This document shows positions 7,413 through 15,374 of a stretch of DNA of 38,451 nucleotides, piece after piece (the stretch's first letter is position 1; every line of letters begins with the position of its first letter). The notes below the pieces were generated by a model. It saw only the letters and a list, made by a program, of their open reading frames with translations, was not told where the DNA came from and did no database searches. Source of the DNA: DATHWB01 sp040880725 (GTDB taxonomy: Bacteria; Actinomycetota; Acidimicrobiia; Spongiisociales; ZC4RG35); NCBI GenBank assembly GCA_040880725.1, contig JBBDHV010000013.1, forward strand, positions 1 to 38,451. Direction: 5' to 3'. Position numbers and translations under genes: made by a program.

Positions 7413-8417
7413 TCAGATCGAGGGCACCACCACTGACACACCCGTGGCAATCGACTCCTCGACACACCGCGAGATCAGCAACGACAGGATCCCGTCTCGC
7501 GCGCCCGGCGTTGCCACGCGCTCGCCTCGCACCGCCGACACGAACGCCTCGAGGAGGGGTGCGGTGCCGGCGCGGAAGGGATCATCCGTGGGGTCCACCA
7601 CCGTTGCGTCGACCCGGTCATCGCCCGCACGGTGCACGACCAGCCGACGGCCGTGGTCGTGGATGGTGGCGTTGACGCCGTCCCCGGCGACCTGGAACGA
7701 CCAGGTCGACACCAGCCCGCTGGCGGCAGCGGTTCCGTGCACGATCGACCCGATCGAACCGTTGTCGAACACGAGAGTCGCCACTGCCGTGTCCGGGTCA
7801 TCCGTCCCTGATTCTCCTCCGGCCTTGCCTTCGGCGTACACCCGCGTCACCTCGGCCCCGCTCAAATGGCGAAGCAGATCCACCGAGTGCACCAGGGAAC
7901 TCACCAGCCGCCCTCCGCTCAAGGCACGATCGTTGACCCAACTGCTCGCACCCGGAGGCGACGGGTCGTACAACGTCTGGGCAATGAGCACCCGAGGAAC
8001 GGGAACGACATCCTTGGCAGCCACCGCGGCAGCGGTGAAACGGAACTTGTACCCGAGGACCAGAGTGACGCCGGCATCCTCGCACACCCGTTGAATGTCG
8101 AGACACTCGTCGACGGTCAGGGCCATCGGCTTCTCCAACAACAGGTGTTTGCCGTGTGCCGCCGCTTGCCGTCCGAGTGCGTGGTGAGTGTGGGTGGTGG
8201 TCGCCACGACCACAGCCTCGACCCGGGGATCCGACCACACATCCTCGAGTGAATCCGTCCACCTGCCGACTCCCGTCTCGGAAGCCAGCAGCGCGGCGCG
8301 GTCGCGATCGACGTCGGCACACACCACGAGTTCCGCAGTGCTCGACTCCGCCACGTTCTGGGCGTGGATGCGGCCCTGAAAGCCACAGCCGATGACTGCC
8401 ACTCCCAGGGGTTTCAT
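7413..8417 (-). CDS. Gfo/Idh/MocA-family NAD(P)-dependent oxidoreductase
   Basis: A 334-residue protein. The N-terminal Rossmann fold has the motif VIGCGFQG (residues 8-15) and the acidic strand end CADVD. The family signature E95-K-P97 (LLEKPMAL) is intact, and in the C-terminal domain H177 and D180 (SSLVHSVD) match the expected catalytic region. Relatives oxidise or reduce hydroxyls of sugars, inositols and their acids. I start it at ATG 8417; the frame is open further upstream but that part is Arg-rich and overlaps the control region. It diverges from the second MDR gene across 189 bases, an arrangement that recalls bidomain proteins in which an MDR and a Gfo/Idh domain are fused. The two probably act on successive intermediates (inference). 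Confidence 0.92.
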   Translation of the reverse strand: MKPLGVAVIGCGFQGRIHAQNVAESSTAELVVCADVDRDRAALLASETGVGRWTDSLEDVWSDPRVEAVVVATTTHTHHALGRQAAAHGKHLLLEKPMALTVDECLDIQRVCEDAGVTLVLGYKFRFTAAAVAAKDVVPVPRVLIAQTLYDPSPPGASSWVNDRALSGGRLVSSLVHSVDLLRHLSGAEVTRVYAEGKAGGESGTDDPDTAVATLVFDNGSIGSIVHGTAAASGLVSTWSFQVAGDGVNATIHDHGRRLVVHRAGDDRVDATVVDPTDDPFRAGTAPLLEAFVSAVRGERVATPGARDGILSLLISRCVEESIATGVSVVVPSI

Positions 8418-8561
8418 GCTGGCGGAACGTCCCTGGCCGACCTGTGGCCGAAACCTCCGGTCACTGCGTAGAGGCGAACCTCGTGCCTCATGATCCACCT
8501 TTCTCCACAGTCGTGCACACAGCGTGCGCCGGCCGGACGCCCAGAGCGACACTCAATTCTC

Positions 8562-8570
8562 TTGAACAAT
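8562..8570. promoter_or_regulatory. Candidate operator in the divergent control region (site B)
   Basis: TTGAACAAT sits in a small AT-rich patch (CAATTCTCTTGAACAATAC) of the 8418-8606 gap, 36 bases before the MDR copy-2 start. Read on the coding strand it is the same 9-mer as the site upstream of MDR copy 1 (5402-5410). I see no convincing -35/-10 pair here. A shared operator is inferred, and chance cannot be excluded for one 9-mer. Confidence 0.4.
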
Positions 8571-8606
8571 ACACTGCGGCCCGATCACGACCCGAGGAGT
8601 TGGCGA

Positions 8607-9719
8607 ATGCGGCGAGTCGTCGCCGAAGGCGGACGGCCGACGGTGTTGGACATCGACCCACCGGGGTGTACTCCCGGGCGGGTCGTCGTCCAGACCATGC
8701 ACTCCACTGTGAGCGCCGGAACCGAGAGCTCGATTCTCCTCCGGAGCGCCGACCCCTCGACTCCGGACATGGAGTACCCGGGGGAACCCCCGTACCAACG
8801 GCCCGCCATTCGCCGCTGGATGCGAAGCGCACCCGAACCCACCCCGCCGCTGCCGGGCAAGCGCTCCCTGGGCTACAGCCTGGCCGGTCGCGTACTGGAA
8901 GTCGGCGACGACATCCCCGATCTGAGCGTGGGTGACCTCGTCGCCTGTGCGGGCAGCCAGGATGCCCACCATGCCGAGATTGTGGCGGTGAGCCGCAACC
9001 TGACCACCCCGATCCCCGATGGTCTGTCGACCGCCGCTGCGGCGTTCGTCACCCCCGGCGGGGTGGCCGTGGAGGCGGTGCGCCGAACCGATTGCCGGCT
9101 CGGCGAAACCGTGCTCGTGTACGGATTGGGACTGCTGGGGCTCCTGGCGGCCCAGATCGCCCGCAACGCCGGTTTGTATGTCATCGGCCTGGAAGTCGAC
9201 GATCGGCGTCGGGAATTCGCGCGATCCATGGGTGTCGACGAGGTCCATGATCCATCCTCTCCAGACCTCGCAGATCTCGTACGGGATCGCACGGACGGTT
9301 TCGGCGCCGATGCCGCGATCCTCGGCATCGTCACCGACTCGAGCGATCCGGTGAACCAGGCCCTGCAGTTGACCCGCAGGGGGGGACGGGTGGTGGGAGT
9401 CGGTGTGTTCGGGATGCACCTCGACCGCAGCAGCGTGTTCGACCGCACCTACGTCCAGGCAATTGCCTTCGGCGCCGGACGCTACGACCCTTGGTACGAA
9501 GAAGGCAACGTCGATTACCCCGTGTCCCACGTGCGCTGGACCGAGAATCGCACGATGGCCTATTTCATCCGCCTTCTGGCAGAGGGAGCGGTGTCGGTGG
9601 AAGGAATGGCCGAATCCTTTCCCCTCGCCGAGGCGCCCGCGGCCTACGCCCGCTTCGGCTCATCCGACCGCCCATACACGGTGCAATTCTCCTACCGACA
9701 TTCGTTGACGGAACACTAA
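8607..9719 (+). CDS. MDR-superfamily (zinc alcohol dehydrogenase-like) oxidoreductase, copy 2
   Basis: This 370-residue paralogue of the 4263-5375 gene has identical landmark positions: GTE at 38-40, GYSLAG at 89-94, HHAE at 121-124 and GLGLLG at 173-178. The C-terminal block GRYDPxYEEGNVDYP followed by RWTENR is also shared. As in copy 1, the catalytic zinc Cys and His-Glu positions and the structural-zinc cysteines are missing. ATG 8607 is preceded by GAGGAG at good spacing. The gene opens the operon MDR, aldolase, hydroxyacid dehydrogenase, P450, ferredoxin. Two diverged copies in neighbouring operons suggest two similar oxidation steps, for instance on stereoisomers or on sequential carbons. 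This is inference; the family is clear. Confidence 0.9.
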   Translation: MRRVVAEGGRPTVLDIDPPGCTPGRVVVQTMHSTVSAGTESSILLRSADPSTPDMEYPGEPPYQRPAIRRWMRSAPEPTPPLPGKRSLGYSLAGRVLEVGDDIPDLSVGDLVACAGSQDAHHAEIVAVSRNLTTPIPDGLSTAAAAFVTPGGVAVEAVRRTDCRLGETVLVYGLGLLGLLAAQIARNAGLYVIGLEVDDRRREFARSMGVDEVHDPSSPDLADLVRDRTDGFGADAAILGIVTDSSDPVNQALQLTRRGGRVVGVGVFGMHLDRSSVFDRTYVQAIAFGAGRYDPWYEEGNVDYPVSHVRWTENRTMAYFIRLLAEGAVSVEGMAESFPLAEAPAAYARFGSSDRPYTVQFSYRHSLTEH

Positions 9720-9734
9720 AACTCAACTACTTTT

Positions 9735-9746
9735 GTCTTTGACTTG
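9735..9746. promoter_or_regulatory. Candidate internal operator/promoter element (site C)
   Basis: The 48-base gap between MDR copy 2 and the aldolase gene is strikingly AT-rich for this genome. It contains GTCTTTGACTTG, one base different from GTCTTTGTCTTG at 5412-5423. It may mark an internal regulated promoter, but no -35/-10 pair is convincing. Confidence 0.3.
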
Positions 9747-9767
9747 TACCCTCACGTTGGAGATCCC

Positions 9768-10520
9768 ATGTCCAGAACCGACCCGAACGTGCTCACCGGG
9801 ATCGCCGCTTTCGATACGCCTTCGGTGTTCAATGCGATCCGGACTCTGCTGGGCGGCGGGCCCGAGGGCGAGGGACTCGAGCACAGAGGCGGGGTGCCGG
9901 TCAACTACACCGACCACACGATGCGGTCGATGCTGCCGGAACTGGGGATGGCGGTCGGGTACGCGACCACCTGTGAAGTGACAACCAACAATCGGGACTT
10001 TCCCGAACTCCCCTGGGACAGCTATTACGACTATCTCGACGCCACCCCGGGGCCGACCCTGAGCATCATCAAGGATGTGGGCACCAGGCCGGGTCGCGGA
10101 TCGTCGATCGGCGACATCATGGCTGAACAGCACAAGCTGCTCGGGTCCCAGGGAATGATCGTCGACGGCACCATTCGCGACATCGGGGGACTGCGGCGGG
10201 TTGGTATTCCCATCTGGGGTTGGGGGCAGGTATCCGGGCACGGACTGTTCTACACGACCCGGATCGACGCTCCCGTCACCGTGGCCGATCTCGCGGTCGC
10301 TCCGGGCGACCTCTTGGCTGCCGACGCCGACGGAGTGGTCAAGATCCCGTCCTCCATCGACCCCGTCGAACTGCTCGCCGAACTCCGCGCCATCCGTCGG
10401 CGCGAGGACGCCCTCCTCGTCGAGTACGCCCGCCCCGGCGCCGATCTCGCCGGGATTCGCGCCTATTTCACGGACGGATTCTGGAAGGCAGGAGAGGTTG
10501 CGGAGGGACAGAACGCATGA
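9768..10520 (+). CDS. RraA-fold aldolase/demethylmenaquinone methyltransferase-like protein
   Basis: A 250-residue protein with the RraA-family core: a GSSIGDIMAEQ segment (112-121), then GSQGMIVDGTIRDIGGLRR (126-144), where the D-G-x-x-R-D cluster binds metal and keto acid in class II pyruvate aldolases of this fold, and the later strand ADADGVVKIP. True RraA only inhibits RNase E and is near 160 residues, so this longer protein is more likely an aldolase or decarboxylase of the 4-hydroxy-4-methyl-2-oxoglutarate aldolase type. The start is ATG 9768 with GGAG 7 bases upstream; its stop overlaps the next start (ATGA 10517-10520). In the pathway it could split a 2-keto-3-deoxy or 4-hydroxy-2-oxo acid produced by the dehydratases (inference). 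Confidence 0.85.
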   Translation: MSRTDPNVLTGIAAFDTPSVFNAIRTLLGGGPEGEGLEHRGGVPVNYTDHTMRSMLPELGMAVGYATTCEVTTNNRDFPELPWDSYYDYLDATPGPTLSIIKDVGTRPGRGSSIGDIMAEQHKLLGSQGMIVDGTIRDIGGLRRVGIPIWGWGQVSGHGLFYTTRIDAPVTVADLAVAPGDLLAADADGVVKIPSSIDPVELLAELRAIRRREDALLVEYARPGADLAGIRAYFTDGFWKAGEVAEGQNA

Positions 10521-11521
10521 GCGGGCGCGTCTTCCAAGTCGACGACAGCCACTTCCTCGTTCCCTACACCTACGAGACGAAACGGTTGTCGGACGCCGGC
10601 ATGACCCTGGTCGAGGGCTATTGCGAGAGTTCAGAGGACGTCATTTCACGTGCGGCCGACGCCGACGTGCTGTGGCTCTCCTGGAAACCGAACCTCGACC
10701 GGGCCATCCTCGAACGTCTCCCGCAGTGCCGCCTCGTCATGCGATGGGGGATCGGATACGAACAGATCGATCTCGCGGCTGCCACCGAGCTCGGGATCGC
10801 CGTGGCCAACGCCCCCACCTATGGCACCGACGATGTCGCAGAACATGCGCTGGCGCTGCTCCTCGCTCTCGAACGGCGGATCATCACCTTCGACTCCGAC
10901 ATGCGGGACGGAGGCTGGAGCACGCCGGAGGCCGGATCGGTCCGTCGCATCACGGGTCGTACCGTGGGGCTCATCGGAGTCGGAAGAATCGGAGCAGCCT
11001 TCGCCCGCCGAGCCCAGGGCATCGGGCTGAACGTGATCGGCCACGACTCCTACCGGTCCGCCGAGGACTTCGCGGCCATCGGAGTCGAATCGGTGACCCT
11101 CGACGAGCTGGCCGCCCGGTCGGACTACGTGTCGATCCACGTCCCCCACACCGAGGCCACCGAGGGGATGGTCGACGCGGCATTCCTGAGCCGCCTGCAG
11201 CCGACCACGTATCTCATCAACACATCCCGCGGCAAGGTGGTCAACGAACCGGATCTGATCCAGGCGCTCACCGACGGCGTCATCGCGGGGGCCGGACTCG
11301 ACGTGTTCCAGACGGAGCCACTTCCCGTCGACAGCCCCCTTCGATCGCTCCCCAACGTGATCGTCACCCCTCACTACGCCGGGTACTCGGCCGACTCGTG
11401 GTCAGACCTGCGCGAGGAGATGTGTCGTGCCACGATCGACTTCCTCACCAAAGGCTGGGCGGACTCCATCGTCAACCCGGCGGTGCGCGACCACCTGCGG
11501 GTCCCCTCCCCCCAGACCTGA
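10517..11521 (+). CDS. D-isomer-specific 2-hydroxyacid dehydrogenase
   Basis: A 334-residue protein. The NAD-binding fingerprint is G154-V-G-R-I-G159 (GLIGVGRIGAAF). The catalytic triad is complete: R238 (NTSRGKVVNE), E267 (DVFQTEPLP) and H286 (TPHYAGYS). It interconverts a D-2-hydroxyacid and a 2-keto acid with NAD(P)H. The best fits within the family are phosphoglycerate dehydrogenase-like or C-terminal-binding-protein-like members without the ACT regulatory domain. It overlaps the aldolase stop by ATGA and is followed after 5 bases by the P450 gene, so the genes are cotranscribed. A second family member is encoded at 20381-21346. Together they could interconvert hydroxy and keto forms of the same acid. 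Confidence 0.93.
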   Translation: MSGRVFQVDDSHFLVPYTYETKRLSDAGMTLVEGYCESSEDVISRAADADVLWLSWKPNLDRAILERLPQCRLVMRWGIGYEQIDLAAATELGIAVANAPTYGTDDVAEHALALLLALERRIITFDSDMRDGGWSTPEAGSVRRITGRTVGLIGVGRIGAAFARRAQGIGLNVIGHDSYRSAEDFAAIGVESVTLDELAARSDYVSIHVPHTEATEGMVDAAFLSRLQPTTYLINTSRGKVVNEPDLIQALTDGVIAGAGLDVFQTEPLPVDSPLRSLPNVIVTPHYAGYSADSWSDLREEMCRATIDFLTKGWADSIVNPAVRDHLRVPSPQT

Positions 11522-11526
11522 TCACC

Positions 11527-12774
11527 GTGACCGCCCGGACATCGATTCCCGCCTTCGAAGAACGGTTGTCAGACCCGACGTTCTGGGCAGATCCGCATCC
11601 CACCTACGACCTCCTCCGTCGAGAGGCTCCCGTGTACTGGAGTGAGGGACGGGGACATTGGCTGGTGACGGAGTTCGATCTCGCGGAGACGGTCCTCACC
11701 GAACCGACCGACTTCTCCAGTGTCGGGTTCGAGAATCGGCACATCGCCCGCCTGCCGGAGGACACGCGCGTCCGGGCCGCCAGGGTGGCCGTGCACTTCG
11801 AGACCCCCCAACTCGTGTCGTCGGATCCTCCCGACCACACCCGCATTCGAAGGGCATTCGGCTCCCACTTTCTGCCACGGAAGGTCGCATCCCTCGACAC
11901 ACTGATTCGTGCGGTTGCCGCCCAGCTGTTGCAGTCGGTTGCCGGCAGGCAGTTCGATGTGGTGGCGGACCTGGCCGAGCCTCTGCCTGTACACGTGATC
12001 TCGGAAGTCGTGGGCATCCCACGAGAGTTCCGGGATCGCATTCCACCGGTGACCCTCGACCAGCGCGAGTTCTTCGGTTCACCGTCCATCGGTCCCGAGC
12101 ACGCTCGCCGCTTCACGAGCAGTCTCGAAGAATGGCGTGGGCTGCTGACAGAGTGGATGGACGCACGCCGACGAACTCCCGAAGACGACGTGCTGACTCG
12201 GGCGGCGCAGATGGTCGACGAGGGGCGGGTCACGCTCGACGAGGCCATCGCCACTCTCCTCCACCTCGTCATTGCCGGAAACGGGACAACAACTGCGCTG
12301 ATCGGGAACGCCATGTACCACGTCCTTCGACACCCCGAACAGGCACGGAAGATCTCAGCGAATCCCGAACTGATCCCCAACGCCATCGAGGAGACGCTCC
12401 GCTACGAGACGCCCCTCCCCAGAGATCGGCGCATCGCCACGCGCGATCTGACCCTGGGTGATGCCGAGATCCAGGCAGGAGACCTGGTGATGTCAGTGCT
12501 CGCGGCCGCCAACCGCGATCCGAACCACTTTCCGGACCCGCACCGTTTCGACGCGGCCCGTAGCTTCCGGGAGAGCCATCACTTCGCATTCGGTCGCGGA
12601 ATCCACCTCTGCCTGGGGGCGCCCGTTGCCCGGCTCGAGGCAGCGATCGCGATCGAGGCCCTCTTTGGTCACTTCACAGACCTTCGCTTGGTCGAGGGCT
12701 ACGAGCCGGACTGGCACGCCATCACCACCCACCGTGGTCTCACGAAACTGCCCGTCGTGACCGACCGCCGATGA
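11527..12774 (+). CDS. Cytochrome P450 with an atypical I-helix
   Basis: A 415-residue soluble bacterial P450. The heme loop FGRGIHLCLG has C362 as the thiolate ligand, and the K-helix ExxR is E289-T-L-R292. The I-helix reads AGNGTTT (250-256). In relatives this is AG-x-(D/E)-T-T, so the acidic residue that relays protons for O-O cleavage is Gly here, while the Thr is kept. GTG 11527 lies 5 bases after the upstream stop; the frame is open far upstream but only as a shadow of the preceding genes. The ferredoxin gene overlaps its stop (ATGA 12771-12774), giving the electron donor. No ferredoxin reductase is encoded in the window. It may hydroxylate, or oxidatively demethylate, a pathway substrate (inference). 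Confidence 0.95.
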   Translation: MTARTSIPAFEERLSDPTFWADPHPTYDLLRREAPVYWSEGRGHWLVTEFDLAETVLTEPTDFSSVGFENRHIARLPEDTRVRAARVAVHFETPQLVSSDPPDHTRIRRAFGSHFLPRKVASLDTLIRAVAAQLLQSVAGRQFDVVADLAEPLPVHVISEVVGIPREFRDRIPPVTLDQREFFGSPSIGPEHARRFTSSLEEWRGLLTEWMDARRRTPEDDVLTRAAQMVDEGRVTLDEAIATLLHLVIAGNGTTTALIGNAMYHVLRHPEQARKISANPELIPNAIEETLRYETPLPRDRRIATRDLTLGDAEIQAGDLVMSVLAAANRDPNHFPDPHRFDAARSFRESHHFAFGRGIHLCLGAPVARLEAAIAIEALFGHFTDLRLVEGYEPDWHAITTHRGLTKLPVVTDRR

Positions 12775-12968
12775 GCCGATTGCATGTGACGGTCACAGAG
12801 GACTGCGCCGGGACCGGCCAGTGTGTGCTGGTGGCGCCTGCCGTCTTCGGCCTCGACGACGACGGCCTGTCGACCGTCATCGGTCCCGTCGACACCCTCG
12901 AGTCGGCAGCGTCGGCCCGCCTGGCTGCGGATCGGTGCCCCATGGGGGCGATTCGGATCGAGGAGTGA
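12771..12968 (+). CDS. P450-associated [3Fe-4S] ferredoxin
   Basis: A 65-residue acidic protein. The cluster ligands are C12 and C18 (CAGTGQC) and C56 followed by Pro (RCPMGAI). This three-cysteine pattern, with a small residue where the fourth Cys of a 4Fe ferredoxin would sit, is that of single-cluster [3Fe-4S] ferredoxins serving actinobacterial P450s. ATG 12771 overlaps the P450 stop, so the two are made together. The stop is only 4 bases from the end of the convergent amidase gene, leaving no room for a separate terminator. Confidence 0.93.
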   Translation: MSRLHVTVTEDCAGTGQCVLVAPAVFGLDDDGLSTVIGPVDTLESAASARLAADRCPMGAIRIEE

Positions 12969-12972
12969 CGAC

Positions 12973-14340
12973 TCAGCCCGGGCGCGCCGTGTCCCACGGC
13001 CCTCCGGTGGCAGACTCGACGAACTCCATGAGGTCGAGCATCCTCCAGTCCGAGAACGCCGGTCCGACGAACTGCAGGCTGATCGGAGCACCGTCCGAGT
13101 CCCTCGCCACCGGCTGACTGCTGGCCGGCAGTCCGGCCAGATTCCAGGGATTGACAAGTCGGGTCAGTGCCGAGGTCCTGGTCTCCGACTCGCCGCCCAC
13201 CGTGATGTCTGCCTCCCGGTGGGCGTCACCCGCGTCCGGTATCCGGCACGGCAAGGTGGGCAGCAGCAGAAAGTCGAATGACTCGAAGAGACGATCCAGA
13301 CCGGCCCGGAAAGTTGCCACCCGGTGGTATGCCCGCGCCAGCACCATCGCCGGGATCGCCCGGCTCGCCTCCAGCAGAGCTCCCAGCTCGGGGGCCGCCA
13401 AGACATGGGGGAATTCGTCCTCGATCCCCGCGGCCGACTCCACGATGCCAATGGTCCGAGGGCCGAGTTCCATCGCCTCGTCGAAGAGGGGCACAGACAC
13501 CCGATCCACTCGGTGTCCCGCGTCCCGCAACAGTGCGATCGCTCGGTTCAACTCGGCGCGCACTTCCACATCCATCGGTGCATCCAGCGCTTCGGCGGGC
13601 AGACCGATTCGCACGATGTCGGGCAACGGCGTCGGTGGTGGCGCCGGGATACTGTGCGGGTCCTCGGAGTCGACCCCGGCGATCACGTCGAGTACGAGGC
13701 GTAGATCGGCCACCGTCGCCGCCAGTGGGCCCACAGAACCGATCGTGTAGGTGAGCCCGCCCGTACCGATCAAAGGGACCAGTCCTCGTGTCGGATTCAA
13801 CCCGGCCACCCCGCAGCAGGCCGCCGGAATGCGGATGCTGCCGCCGGAATCGGTCCCCAGCGCTACGTGCACGAGACCTGCCGCCACCGCTGCGGCCGAA
13901 CCCCCCGACGACCCGCCCGACACCCGGTCCGGACAACGCGGATTCTTCGTCTGGGGAGTCACGCCTCCGGGAGAACCAGGAGGAGGCGACGCGGTCCGGG
14001 CCACCGGGGTCGCCCCCGCGGCTTGCAAACGATCGACGACGGGAGCGTGCCGTGCCGCGGGCACCGGCTCCCGACCGCCGACTCCACTCAGCGGATGCGA
14101 GTACCCCGCAACATCGATCTGGTCCTTCACCGCCAGAATCAGCCCGCCGAGCCTCGCGTCCGGAGCCGCGAGGGTCCCGTCGAGGACGTCAACCACCGCG
14201 CCCAGCCTCGGCTCGGCTTCGTCGATCCGACGCCGGGCATCGTCCACCAGGTCTGCGGGATGTAGCCGACCGGAGGCCACCGCGGCGATTGCCTGTTGGC
14301 CGTTGAGCTCGCCAGGGCCGCGGCGGCGCGATCCGCTCAC
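12973..14340 (-). CDS. Amidase-signature-family amidase
   Basis: A 455-residue protein. The Ser-cisSer-Lys triad is in place: K72 (AVKDQIDVAG), S144 (RVSGGSSGGSAAA) and nucleophile S168 (GTDSGGSIRIPAA). The 24-residue gap between the two serines equals that of fatty-acid amide hydrolase. I choose GTG 14340 because it overlaps the stop of the ABC ATPase (GTGA 14337-14340); an upstream in-frame start at 14373 would overlap that gene by 37 bases. No signal peptide is visible. Being the last gene of a Dpp/Opp importer operon, it probably hydrolyses the imported amide in the cytoplasm, releasing ammonia or an amine. It is not GatA-like in context, as no gatB or gatC is adjacent. Family is certain, substrate inferred. 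Confidence 0.93.
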   Translation of the reverse strand: MSGSRRRGPGELNGQQAIAAVASGRLHPADLVDDARRRIDEAEPRLGAVVDVLDGTLAAPDARLGGLILAVKDQIDVAGYSHPLSGVGGREPVPAARHAPVVDRLQAAGATPVARTASPPPGSPGGVTPQTKNPRCPDRVSGGSSGGSAAAVAAGLVHVALGTDSGGSIRIPAACCGVAGLNPTRGLVPLIGTGGLTYTIGSVGPLAATVADLRLVLDVIAGVDSEDPHSIPAPPPTPLPDIVRIGLPAEALDAPMDVEVRAELNRAIALLRDAGHRVDRVSVPLFDEAMELGPRTIGIVESAAGIEDEFPHVLAAPELGALLEASRAIPAMVLARAYHRVATFRAGLDRLFESFDFLLLPTLPCRIPDAGDAHREADITVGGESETRTSALTRLVNPWNLAGLPASSQPVARDSDGAPISLQFVGPAFSDWRMLDLMEFVESATGGPWDTARPG

Positions 14341-15374
14341 GAGAGAACCGGGACGGGCTCCGGAAAGTGACATGCAGCGGCGTGCCCGGAGTCATCGGCG
14401 AGCGGCGGCTCGACCTCGGCGCACAACTCCTGGGCCTTCCAGCACCGAGTACGGAACCGACAGCCGGAGGGCGGAGAAGCCGGGCTGGGCACGTCGCCCT
14501 TCAACACGATCCGGCTTCCCAAGCCCCGTCTGGTGGGGTCGGGAATCGGCACCGCCGACAAGAGCGCCTTGGTGTACGGGTGCCGCGGTGCGTTCTTCAC
14601 CTCGTCGCGAGTGCCGATCTCGACGATCTTTCCAAGATACATGACGGCGATTCGATCACAGATGTGGTTGACGACCGACAGATCGTGGGCGATGAAGAGG
14701 TACGACAGATTGAGCTCATCCTGCAATCGCTCGAGAAGGTTGACGATCTGCGCCTGGATCGACACGTCAAGAGCCGACACCGGCTCGTCGAGCACGAGCA
14801 ACTGCGGGTCGAGCGCGAGCGCACGCGCGATCCCGATGCGCTGACGTTGACCACCCGAGAACTCGTGCGGGAACCGGCTTCCGTGCTTCGGACGGAGCCC
14901 GACGAGTTCCAACAACTCGTCAACCCGGGTCCGGACGGCGTTTCCTTCGGCCATGCCGTGGATGCGAATCGGCTCTGCGATGATCGATCGCACGGTCAAC
15001 CGGGGATCGAGCGACGAGTACGGATCCTGCAGCACGATCTGCATCTCTCGACGGAACGGGCGCAGATCGGAACCCTTCATCGTCGCGAGATCGTGGTTGC
15101 GGAAGATGATGGAACCTCCCGCAGCATCGATCAGCCGCAGAATCGCCATCCCGGTGGTTGTCTTCCCACAGCCCGACTCTCCGACCAGGCCGAGCGTCTC
15201 GCCTGCCCGCAGGGAGAAGGAGATGCCGGCGACGGCTTTCACGCTTCCCAGGTTTCGTCGCAAAATCGTCGACTTCAGCGGGAACTCGACCGACAGGTCT
15301 TCGACCTTGAGAAGCTCCTCACCCGGGGACAACCGCGTGTGAATGTCGGCGCGAGCGTCGTTCACCACGGTCAC
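14337..15374 (-). CDS. Dpp/Opp-type ABC transporter ATP-binding protein (DppF/OppF-like)
   Basis: A 345-residue ABC ATPase. Walker A is GESGCGKT (65-72), the Q-loop Q115, the signature FSGGQRQR (from 171), and Walker B LLVLDEP with D195 and E196. The C-terminal oligopeptide-transporter extension carries four cysteines (GCRFRTRC, then C and ACHF), a pattern linked to an iron-sulfur site in this subfamily. It works as one half of a heterodimeric motor with the next protein. GTG 15374 overlaps the upstream stop (GTGA 15371-15374) and its stop overlaps the amidase start. Confidence 0.94.
   Translation of the reverse strand: MTVVNDARADIHTRLSPGEELLKVEDLSVEFPLKSTILRRNLGSVKAVAGISFSLRAGETLGLVGESGCGKTTTGMAILRLIDAAGGSIIFRNHDLATMKGSDLRPFRREMQIVLQDPYSSLDPRLTVRSIIAEPIRIHGMAEGNAVRTRVDELLELVGLRPKHGSRFPHEFSGGQRQRIGIARALALDPQLLVLDEPVSALDVSIQAQIVNLLERLQDELNLSYLFIAHDLSVVNHICDRIAVMYLGKIVEIGTRDEVKNAPRHPYTKALLSAVPIPDPTRRGLGSRIVLKGDVPSPASPPSGCRFRTRCWKAQELCAEVEPPLADDSGHAAACHFPEPVPVLS

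Noticed and set aside
9744..9767. Eight extra N-terminal codons (MYPHVGDP) for the aldolase
   Set aside because: ATG 9768 has GGAG at good spacing, whereas TTG 9744 lies in the AT-rich control element.
10201..12774. 857-codon open frame ending in the P450
   Set aside because: Its first 440 codons are out of frame with the aldolase and the hydroxyacid dehydrogenase and Arg/Ser/Pro-rich, as expected for a high-GC shadow frame.
12973..14340. Amidase as GatA of the Glu-tRNA amidotransferase
   Set aside because: No gatB or gatC is near, and the gene is coupled to an ABC importer.
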